Part shown: positions 13,201-25,200 of the stretch, piece by piece
How positions within the stretch are numbered: the stretch's first letter is position 1
How the letters are laid out: every line of letters starts with the position of its first letter
Source: Ypsolopha sequella
Taxonomy: Eukaryota; Arthropoda; Insecta; Lepidoptera; Ypsolophidae
Reading direction: 5' to 3'
DNA: 64,000 nt
NCBI GenBank assembly: GCA_934047225.1
Contig: OW204001.1
Span: forward strand, 12,632,201-12,696,200
The notes under the pieces: generated by a model
Seen by the model: the letters and a program-made list of their open reading frames with translations, nothing else
Database searches by the model: none
What the model was told of the DNA's origin: nothing
Position numbers and translations under genes: made by a program

Positions 13201-16200
13201 TCATGTCAAAGATTGAAATCCTCTCTCTTTCATTACGGGGATAGTCTCGGAGCCTCCTTGGAAGGTAAAAGGTGCCTTTAAAAGGTGTTTATGTGAAAGA
13301 TGCCCAGGGTTTTTTTTTGCCACCCCCCTCCCCTCCCCCTAGGTACGCCATGAGTATAGAATTAAAGTAAAATGTGTATGTGAAGATCTTTGAACCGCAA
13401 CTTGTCTTAAATTATCGCCTATTTTAGCGATAGTCCAGTTGGTAGAATGCGTAGATTCGGTAGACTCTCAACGTTGAGACCCACGTTCGAGTCCTCCTTG
13501 TATGCACCAACAATTTTGACGAAATTTAAATGCATAGCGTTATACTTACCACTTGTTAAAGATGAAGGAAATCACTGTGAGTAAACCTGCATGCCCTGAA
13601 AAGCGTGTGCCTGAATTACGGCAATAACGCTCACCCCTTATCGCTAAAATCCTCGTTGAAGAGGGTGTTACGACATTGACCATTCTGCTATGATCAATAT
13701 TGGCCAGTCGATACTTCTGACTTCTGACTTTTGTATCTCTTCGTGTATATCGTGACGTTTTTTTTTTTGTTTCAGGAATATACTCACAGAACTGCCCAGA
13801 ATGGATCATGACTGAACAAGCTGCATACTGTTACAACATGGTGATAGTGCCACTATACGATACGCTAGGAGCCAACGCATGTGCCTTTATTGTTAATCAG
13901 AGTGAGTTTTTAGACGTACTTTGATATTATAATATGTACCCTCTATATGAATATGGAACAATGCCTGAAAGCCATTGTGAAAGCAGATATCGCCATAAAA
14001 AAGGAATTTTAATTGAGTTCTTTAAAGGGTATGTGAAGAACACGTATATATAAATGATATACTCGTATTATGTAAAAGAGAAAAGTGTTTTTTTGAAAAT
14101 AAATTTTGGGTAGAGTTTAATTTGTTGCCAGTTTTTACCATCGGGGAAAGATTGGCTGTACTTATTTTCGCTTTAAGGATGCAATTTTTATTGTGGCTAA
14201 TGGAAACCATATTCACAATCATATTTTAATGATGTCTACTAATTGAATGAAATATATTTCTTCTTTTCAGCTGAGATGTCCGTAGTAGTGTGCGAAGACG
14301 ATAAGAAAGCAAACCTCCTTCTAGACCAGTCACCACGGTGTCTGAGGAAGCTAATCACAATTAAAGAAGTGTCGCCGTCGACGCATCAGCGGGCGAAGAG
14401 CCGTGGAGTGGACATCATCAAGTTTAGTGATGTCGAAGTTTTGGGAGCGCAGAAGGACCATCCTTGTGTTGTAAGTAAAATTGCCAATTTGTGTTGTGAC
14501 CATTTACGAAAACAATCTAGATTCCGTACTTTCACTCGTTGTTATGGTGTTGGCAGCTTTGCTATGGCAGTTATCAGTCTTTTAGCAAATTGGAACATGA
14601 ATAATACTTTTTTGAAGTTTGAATATTCTATAAAAAAAAATTAAATGCAGATTTTAGTGCACAACGAACATAATGTACGGATTTCGTCAACGTTGATGCA
14701 ATAAATGTTTTAAAATACGGTTTACAGTACAAACCGTACCAATCTATAACATATTTTCTAATTTCATCGATAATTATCTGTATTTTCGCTTAGTATTCAT
14801 TAATATTTATTGTCCACCTACCACTTCGAATTGTAGCTCAAACGACAAAGACAATCTTAAGACAGACAGACAGATAAATATGTACCGAAGCTTTACTGAA
14901 AGGGTTTCTGTTTTTAACTAATAACTCATACTCTTGTTCTTTCAGCCACCTAAACCCGAAAGTGTCTGCACCGTCTGCTACACATCTGGTACTACTGGCA
15001 TGCCCAAAGGCGTGATGTTGACGCACGAAAATGTCATCTCTTCGGTGTGCAGCGTCATCATGCAGTTGGGGGAGCACAGGCCGAGCAAGTTTGACGTCAT
15101 GATCTCATTCCTGCCTCTTGCGCATATGCTGGAGAGGTGCTGTGAGGTGAGAATTGAACAATGTGTGATTAGTTCACTTGTCAAGAGGCCAGTAAGGGGA
15201 AGGGGTCGAAAAGTCAAACTCTCCAAACATCAATGTCAGCTTATTGTGGTAAAACCAAACTTGACAAACTAGACTTGTAACTGAACCGTTAGAGTATAAT
15301 AAACATTAAACACCAATAAAACTAGACTAACGAATGCCGGATAACGTGTCGTGTCCGTTGACATTTTTAGTGAAAAAATTTCATACACAGTGCGATAAGT
15401 GGCGATGACCAACCCACCTGCCTAGTGGGATGGCAATTCTTGGCATAGCATAGGTCGACTACTGAACGATGAAGATTTGTTCGCATTTGAATTAGATTTT
15501 CTTTTTCTAAAAAAAATCAGAAAAGAAAAAATTAACAATATAGTTCATATTTCCAGAATGCTCTCTACATGGTCGGTGGAGCGGTGGGTTTCTACAGCGG
15601 AGACATCCGAAGACTAGCCGATGACCTCAGTGCTTTGAAACCAACGATGATGCCCGCAGTACCCCGCCTCTTGAACAGATTATTTGATAAAGCACAGTCT
15701 GAGATATCGAGCTCGAGAATTAAGAAGCTACTGTTCAATATGGCTTTGTCAGCCAAGGAGTCCGAATTAAAAAGGTATGTATTTACCTCGTCTAGTTTTG
15801 CTTTTAGCTAAAATAATGGAAGAGCAATACAAAATGGAGCCCGATGTATTCTCATCTCATAGATGAGTGTTGCTTGAAAGGAGTCTCCCCGTATGGCCTA
15901 AGCTGGTATACAACCATTGATTACTGCAAATACGTCTGGCGTACCTTAACCAATACCCGATAGGTAGACCAATACCTAACCAAGTGAAAAATCCTTTTAC
16001 TTAATTTGGTGGTAGGCTTCGGCCATGTCACCACCCTTATGAAGAAACCATGCCGCCAGGCGACTCATTGTGTTCCGGCAAGATGACATGAGAAACTGTA
16101 CATGTTACGTTACGGTGGCGTAATATTAATCATTCGTCGGTTACCTACTGCCTTTGATTTTGCGGAAGTCTCTGACAAGACGTATATATACCCATAGTGT

Positions 16201-19200
16201 AATAAAAAAAAAACATTGTTTAACTTGTGTTTTTAGCGATAATTAGAACTCAACAGATCAATGAAATAAGGATATTTAATATTTAAGCAATCAGCTCTTC
16301 AATACATAGGTAGGTACAAATTGATACCCATGATCATGAAATTGAGAAAGCAAGACAAAAAGACAAAGAAGAAATGACTACCAAGGAAAATAAAGACAGT
16401 ATGAAATGTGCCTCACCGACAAAAGCTAGGAGATATTTAGATGAAAAATAACCACGTCTGGCAGTTAGTTTGAAAATTTGTAATGGTTTTAAGATATAAA
16501 ATTTGTAGGTGTGTAAAGGATTTTGAAAACAATGAAATTTATGTAAAGCATATATTTTTTACTAGCTTCTGCCCGCGGCTTCGCCCGCGTGGCCTACAGG
16601 AAACAAATTGCATTTTTTTCAGAAACAAACATTATAAGTGCTCTTACTCCCTCTGGGAGTCAAGGTGTCAAAGGGTGTCAAAGCCTTTGGCCTCGCGAGC
16701 GCGTTCTCCGTCCTCACATGCTCGGTTTTCGGCCTCTTAGAACTTGGCTCGGCCTTTGGCCTCGCCCGAGTGCCAAATACGGGGCTCACCGATCAAAGTT
16801 TTTCCGAAAAAGTGTCAAAATCGGCGACCGAGTTTCATGCAAATCGGAATACTTTTTTGGACCTGTCAAAAAACTGTCAAAACCTGTCAAATTCAAATGT
16901 TTTTTTTTTGTCATGTAGTCCCAGCTTGACCGATCACTATAATTGAAACCCGAACTCCTTACAGTTAAATAGCCGTTCGGGAGATATGGCCGATCAAAAT
17001 TTTGTCAATTTTTTTTTTACTTTTTTTTTACCGTCATCTAGATCTCGCCGAGCCTTTTTCTTAGAGTACCATGAACATGGGTTTAGCATCAGCCGTTTGG
17101 GAGATACAGGCCTGTAAAGTTTTGACACTTTTGGCAGGTAGATCTCGTCGAGACCTTTTCCTGGACACCCATCAACATGGGTCTAATGGTAGCTCCAGCT
17201 GTTTTGTGAGATACAGGCCGTCAAAGTTTTGACATTTAAAAAATAACTTTTTTTGGCACCCCATGGTCCAACCCCTAGAGATGTACCACCTTCCGTTCCA
17301 AAGATATTTTGCTGGGATATAGATAGATAGATAGACAGATAGATAGATTGTGGATAAATAGATAGATAGATACGTCAAAAGGAAAAAATGGAATCCCTAA
17401 AAGCATCACTTGTGTGGCTGTCTGTCTGTCCGTCTGTTACAGCCGATTTGCTTTGGCACACATACTTTCAAGAATTTTCATGTCCACCTTATTAAATTTC
17501 AAAATTGATGCCATTTTCGTAATTAACTTCCCAAAACACCATAAAAACGACACCCTTATTGATATTTAAACATTTCAACATTTCAACATTCCATCGCACA
17601 CCAATAGGGGATGATGGTATTTCACGTCCACTACATAGGATTTAGAAATCGTTGTTGTTTTCGTAATCAGCGACCCGATAAACCATACAAACGATACCCA
17701 TGTTGTTTTTCAGACTTTGTCACCCCTTTCCCCCTTTTAGGGGTTGAATTCTGGAAAAGCCTTTTTCACTTCCACCGCGTTGGATTTTAAAATCGTTGTT
17801 GTTTTCGTAATCAGTGACCCGATAAACCATACAAACGATACCCATGTTGATTTTCAGACTTTGTTACCCCATTTCCCCCTTTTAGGGGTTGAATTCTGAA
17901 AACATCTGAAACACGTGTTATTTCATTTCTGGATAGGAGTACTCCTGTGAAGTCTCGAATAAAATAGTCTAACTAATCTTGTTTCCCCATACAAACTTTG
18001 GACACCCGTTTCACCCCTTTAGGGGGTGAATTTTGAAAAATCCTTTCTTAGTGGATGCCTACACTATACAAGGTATCTATATGCAAATTTTCAAGTTTCT
18101 AGGACTAGTGGTTTAGGCTGTGCGTTGATATATCAGTCAGTCAGTCAGTCAGTCAGTCAGTCAGTCAGTCAGTCAGTCAGTCAGTCAGTCAGGACTTTGA
18201 ATTTTATATATACAGATTGATGTTCATAGTTACAAAGCGAAAGTCATCTACTGTTTGCTTAGAGCATGGACTGTTTGTTTATAAATATTATTTACGAGTT
18301 CGATGTTCTCATCCATATGAAAGACTAAGGTGTAAACTGTGAAATTTATGAGATTTGGCATGCTAATACACTTAAATTTATTTTACCGATCACGAGTATT
18401 ACAATATTTACTACACATTATTATTTCTGAGTCAAACCTTAAATCTTTTGAAGTATGTACAATATAAAAAGATCATCAGTTAAAATTACACAAGAATGAT
18501 GAAAAGCGTCGATGACACCTAGGATGAACCGCACTCGCTTAATAAGCAGGAGAGTGAAGGCAGGCTAAGCGTTAATCGGTCTGTGTAGGGACTTCCGCAA
18601 AATCTATGAAAGTCGGAAACGGATAGATGGCTTACACAATGCAACTGCCTTTAATCACTCTCCCAGTACTGTTCCTCATGACGTCATGAGTCATGCCGGA
18701 GGAATGATTGATACTACAACTTACGAAACACCTATAATTATTCATCCGGCACGATTGTTCATGTCTTCATCATCGGCACACGACGAGTCAAGCCACGGCC
18801 GAAGCCTACCACAAATTGAAATAAAAGGATTTGTCAGTTAGTTAGGTCTTTTCAGGTTGTGTCAGGTATATTTGGAGGACTCCGTGGCTGTATAGATCGC
18901 GCAAAACTTCTAGGTCATGCACAGTTCTCTAAGTCTTAGCGAAGCAATATATAAAATTATACTTCACTGATGCTAAAAATAGAATATATGTCCCTACGTC
19001 TCAGAGGCGCTAAGCTCTTATAATAATTTTTTTTAACAGATTTTGTTATTTTAATTTATTTTTATCTTATCACTTATAAAGTTATGTTCTAGCTTTATAA
19101 ATAAAATGCAATTATTTAGTAACTTTATTTATTTTTATAAATTTACAATTATTATGAATTTATCTCTAAGAATGCACTAAAAAAAATATTTTTTTCTAAC

Positions 19201-22200
19201 TATCACTTGGAAAATGTTATGTTAATTCTTTCTTTTCTTCCATAATAATTAATTGCAATGTAATCAGTCTAAAAAAATAAAAAGTACACAAAAACCATAG
19301 TGTAGTCGAGACTAATATATTAATATTAATATATAATAGTTCTTATTCTCATACTCACGCTCATGCCCATGCTAACAAAACTAAAGTACTTAACGACTTA
19401 AAACAACCTTCCCGCGAAAGTGTTGACTAAAACGACGGAGTTGGCTGAAAAGCACAAGTGCGTATGACCGACAAATGAAAAGAAACAAATAAATATTTTT
19501 ATTGCAGGCACCTCAGCGACAGCGACGTAGGTTATCTTTCTAGGGTTAAAATCCCCAGCATTCCTATACCTTTATGTATTCTTTCAGGGGTATAATCCGC
19601 AGCGATTCTGTTTGGGACAAACTGGTGTTCCGCAAGGTTCGCGAGGGCATGGGTGGTCGTCTCCGCATCATGGTCGTTGGTTCAGCACCTCTCGCTGGCA
19701 ACGTTCTTACCTTCGCACGATGCGCCCTTGGGTGTTTGGTAAGTCTTTGAACTTTTCTTGGTATCATAAAATAAAACAAACAGATCATAAACATTGCAAA
19801 GTTGCACATAGTGCAATAGAATAAAATAAATATACTTCAGAATAGACGCGTGCCCAGTAGTAAAATATCAGTATATTTTTTTATAGTAACTGATTAATTA
19901 GTTATAGCAAAGCATAAAACTTTTTGAATTTCTGAAAAATTCCTATTATTACCGAAGTTACCGATAGTGATATTTATTTCATATGAAATCGTGTCCGATG
20001 ACGTCACGCGACATGCCGTTAAGCTCACTTTGATTGCTAATAACTTCGTCAGTTTTTGAGATTAGCTTTTTGAACGCAATTGATTTTAATAAAAATCTTA
20101 ATGTAGGACACGGGCACACACCCAGACGAAGGCAGTCTGGGACTGCTGAAACTGGTCCGTTAATACCGATCATGGTAATTTATTGAAGTGAGCCGTTTAG
20201 TTACATCATGAAGTCTCTAGTTATTTTTTTTTATTAAAAGAGTAAACTAGTTCATCTGTCTAATACCTTGTTTTTAGAGATCGTATCGGATCGAGTCAAG
20301 TAAATATCCCTATCATAAAGCTGTCAATATTTATCCAGCCGTCTTCAAGATCAGAGATAAATGACGACTGCCCGTGTAGAGGTATTCCTCTCTCAATATT
20401 TCCATGACATTCATGATAAGTCAACGACAAAAATAAAATTATTGAGCTTGCTTCAATATCAAATCGGTAAAGATTCGTTTTGGCAATAGCACCCGGAAAA
20501 TAATAAATGAAGATAAATATGTTTTAGGCGTCATCGTAGGTAGTAGTAACGATTTCTTTTGGTTCTTAAAATTCATGGCCACGCCACTCTTTAACCTTCC
20601 TTGATACAAGTCTATTTATATCAATACTTTTGCCAAAGGTAACGCCCGCGCTGAAGGAGTTATAAACTTGAACAATCTGTATCACAAAACCCTTTCTTAG
20701 TGATCTGCCCGTCGTACGTACTCACGTAACAGCCTGAAAATTTTAAAATTTGTAGCCTCCTATAGTTTCTGAGATTTCGTGATGAGCGAGTGAGTGGTAT
20801 TTCACTTTTATATAATTATAGCGGACGCCCTGAAGGGCTGCCCGAGCGGATCCGGTTTCTCTCGATCTCGTGAAAATTTTCAAAAATTCCTTTTTACGTC
20901 ATACGAGAAACCTTTAGTTAAATTTTCATGTTCCTAGGTCCAGGTGGTTGCTGTAGGCGTTGATAGATAAAGCCAGTCAATCAGCCAGGGTATTGGATTT
21001 TTTTGTCCGGAAATTATGAAAAAATAATGTCTTAATATAACTAGCTCCATAACATAATACAATACTACTCTAAAGATGAAATAATAACCATAAACTAAGT
21101 ATTTCTTAAAACAAACTGAACTTTTTTTTTCGTCTTAACTTTAGTTTAGTCACATGCCGCCGCAAATTACATAACTAAATAGTAGTTTGTTATTCGATTA
21201 GGGCATCTTGTCAGGACAATATCATTGGCCCAATGGCAATCATTATGTAATATATACCGTATACCAAAACTTTTGATTTTTCTTTTTCGTATGTTTAGAT
21301 CCTCTTTAATGTCGTCAAGGATTGTCTAACGACAAATATTATTTTTCAGATCGTTGAAGGCTATGGCCAGACGGAATGTACGGCGCCAGTCACTCTTACT
21401 GTTCAGGGGGATCATGTCCCCGAACACGTTGGGCCTCCCGTCGCTTGTTGCAAAGTGAAAGTGAGTATTTACCAACACTTAGACTTATACGCTCATCAAC
21501 TACGAATATATCCTCTATTTCTAGTTGACTAGAGTTTAGCTATGTGTCCTCAAGTTTTGGTGAAATAACAATCAGTATTCCTTTGACATGAGTTTTATTG
21601 CTGCCTTCACTGTCTAGCTAGACTGAATTTACATGAAAACCACATGATCTGAATGGTGACTATAAATTGTCTATTTATTATGTGACCACTATTTTACTAG
21701 CATTGGTTCGATATTCTTTTTTAAGTTAGTACCAAAATATTACCATTCTGATTAATAGTCATAAACTCCTGAAATCACTATACATTTAAGAGCCTTGTTT
21801 AACTTGTCTATCAATCTTGTTACTAAACGGCGCAGTGTTAGTGCGCATTTTAAAATGGATAACTAATTCCTATTAATAGTAGTTTATGTTACAAGGGCGA
21901 AAAGGAATAAATTACGAGGACGATTTAAAACACGAGCGTAGCGAGTGTTTTAAACGTAACCGAGTAATTTATTGCTTTTACGCCCGTGTATCATACTACG
22001 TTTTTCAATGCATAGTGTGAGGAAATGAAAATAAATATAATCTTGTGAACTTTAAATTATGATTGGCTCAAAAGGACTGTATTCAGAGCCGTTAAACAGT
22101 GGAAAAAAAGTATAACATCTATGGTACACAGGAAAGGCTGCAGGTTAGCCAACCATTATAAATAAATTAAAAATAATAAAGCCCTAGGGCAAAATAATCG

Positions 22201-25200
22201 ACTTTTTGTTCGGTTTTGATGCATAAAAAGTTGGCCTTTACGAGCACATGCATTGAAAAATTTATAAAAAATCAACTTTTACGTTCCAGCTAGTGGACGT
22301 GCCTGAAATGGAGTACTACGCTTCTCAAGGTCAAGGTGAGGTCTGTGTCCAAGGAGCCAACGTCTTCAAGGGTTACTTCAAGGAACCAGAGAAGACACGT
22401 GAATCTATTGACCAGGATGGATGGCATCACACTGGTGATATTGGCAAGTGGCTTCCGGTGAGTGATGTCTTTTTTTTCTTTAGTCTTGAGGATTGTAATA
22501 ATTTTCCTGTTGACTTTCTTTAAATAACCGGAAAAGACTTCACAGGACTACATATGCTTAGTGGTCTCGGTTAAAATGATCTAATAATTATTTTATTTTA
22601 TTTATTTTAGAACGTTTCTTCTTTACAGAACGGAACACTAAAGATCATTGATAGAAGAAAACACATCTTCAAGCTGTCACAAGGCGAATACATAGTTCCT
22701 GAGAAAATAGAAAATATCTACATAAGAAGTCAATACGTGGAGCAGGTCTTCGTGCATGGCGAATCTCTAAAGGTAAATTTTACTAAGCTCAAATTATATC
22801 ACATTTAATTTTGACCATCAAGTTGTGTCAAAGATACAACCGTAAATTATTTAAAATGGATACTTCTTACGCCGCTTCTTTACTCAATCATAGAGGTAAG
22901 GATCAATGGCGACTAATATATATCATAATAATGTCAGTAATGGTAGCGCATTTGCTTACAAAGTCTTTTAATTATTAGTATTTTTCTTTAAAAAAAGTAT
23001 TAATAATAATCTTGAATTATTATTCAGCGTTATTGAAGTGGATACTTCTTTGTTTGCATCTCGTATAGGGGAGCATGTTCAAAACTTGTGTTACTTCCAG
23101 AAATACATTTTTTAAAGGAAGATAATTTGATATCTTGTTATAACCAGATTAATACGTTTTTTAATCGTTCATTATTTTAGAATAACAAATAATGAACGAT
23201 TAAAAAACGTATTAATCTGGTTATAACAAGATATCAAATTATCTTCCTTTAAAAAATGTATTTCTGGAAGTAACATACAAGTTTTGAACATGCTCCCCTA
23301 TACGAGATGCAAACAAAGAAGTATCCACTTCAATAACGCTTCATTGTGTGGATTCAAGTCGTGACGATATATTCTGTATAAAATAGTTTATTTTTAATTT
23401 AAACACAAAAGTTAAGTAAACCCTGATGAAACTTGGACGGACATTCCATCATTGCCTTAATAAGCTATAACTTTTGACCTGGGTGGAGCCAATCGATAAT
23501 AAATATAACATTTGATACAACAACAAAAATATTGTGGACGTACAAGTTCATTCATCATAATATAAATTATATCGCACATGCAACTCACTATTTCAAAGGT
23601 ACATGCGAAAACGATCAAGGTCATCCATCATACCAGTAAGGTTTAGAAATCATCGAATTTTGATGAAATCATCAAACTTTCGATTTTAATCTAGTTATTT
23701 TTCACGAAAATATTTTCCTGCACGCCAATATTTTATCTTGCACCTCCTGACGGGTTGACTGGGAAAAAATGCTCTTTTTACATCTATAATTTGTGCAATA
23801 AAGAATTAAATAATAATAATTTTTGCTTGCAATATTATTTCTTTCGAAACTACCGTTTGTTTGAGTTATTTCAAAAATGTCTGCGTATATAATTATATGA
23901 TTATAATCATTGTTCTTTGCGGGATAGACATCTTACTTTGCTTGTTGATTGAGTTTTATTTATATCTTTAAAGCTTAAATATTCATGATCAGCAGGTTCA
24001 TATTTTTACTTTTCTTGTCTTTTTTGCCTTACCGTCGATTTATTTTTCTTATTAAAGTGGTTTTTCTATCACTGGAGGTTGGCAGTCAGCTCCGCATATT
24101 TCTTTTTTCATGTCCCGCGATGCAAAATAGTTCTGCTGCAATTGAGATACCCGTCCATTCTCATATGTTTTGAAGCCTTGAATTTTTTCTACGACCCATA
24201 CTCCTTTTGCTAGCTACTTTTTCCATCATAATCAGTTGCAGGGGTTAGTATCCGTCGTGTCTCAGTACATGGCCCAGAAATGCAATTTTTCTCTTTTTGG
24301 CGGTCTCCTCTTTGGTGACTTTTTGCGTCCTTTTCTAGCATGCGTCTATAGGCCCAAATTTAGATTTATTTAAAACTGCCTTCTTTAGACGCTAATAAAA
24401 TATCAACGTTGCTTTCTTTCAGTCATGCATAGTAGCGGTCGTCGTACCTGATGTTGACGTGGTGAAATGCTGGGCTCAAGAGAATGGCGTTAAGGGAACA
24501 TTCTCCGCCCTTTGCGAGAACGAAAAGATCAAGAAATTAATTTTGGATGACATGCACAATTGGGGCAAGAATGCTGCATTGAAGACCTTTGAACAGGTTC
24601 GTAAATTACACCTCGATCTTTCTTTTTTGTTGTAGCAAAACTCCAAAAACGAAGCCATTAAGGAAAACGCAATGCCGACATACTGTTGATGCTTTATGCT
24701 TCCACTATAAGGCATATAGTTGGACATTATAAATGACAGCGAATATAAAATTACTGCAGCTGACCAAATAATACAGGAGATACTACTCGAAACTGTCTTT
24801 AGTATAAGTGACGTGACCTGTTCAAAATATTACTAGTCGTAATTGAAAAATAAAACTATCACTTTTTCATGGTAAATATTAATATCCCTTTGCCCAATGA
24901 AAAATTAAGTAAAGATAAGACTTTTTTTTAGTGCGTATATTAAATTAGTGCAAAACGTTTTAAGTTCAGTAACTGTAGTACCATTTAAATAAACAATGCA
25001 CATAGGAATCTTCGCCACTCTTCAGCAAAGGTCGTATTTCCTTACGCTTATAATCAGCCTACTATTGCCACTTTTAGACACCAAGGTTTTTTTTTCAAAC
25101 CTCCTGAAATGTTTTACTAAAAATAGATGAACCAATGGTCAAGCACACTCTCAATAAGGATGGTCAAGATCAGACAAATGACTTTGGCACTGAGCCAGAA

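Larger units (their letters stand above)
16562..18225 (+). mobile_element. Long (CAGT)n-ended element, CCCGCGGCTTCGCCCGCG family
   Basis: Starts with CTGCCCGCGGCTTCGCCCGC and ends with GCTGTGCGTTGATATATCAG followed by (CAGT)n and TTTTATATATACAGATT. Inside are divergent repeats of GGGAGATACAGGCC, a (GATA)n run, and a 144-bp tandem duplication. No transposase or RT frame seen, so it is non-autonomous; Helitron-like or LINE-derived are both possible. Confidence 0.6.

Noticed and set aside
13428..13510. tRNA gene
   Set aside because: A and B boxes are present but acceptor and T stems do not pair and a SINE body follows.
14471..14644. Extension of the open frame beyond ACSL exon 5
   Set aside because: A consensus GTAAGT stands at 14471 and family homology ends there; the rest is intron read-through.
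18133..18192. CRISPR-like array
   Set aside because: It is an uninterrupted 4-base microsatellite with no spacers.
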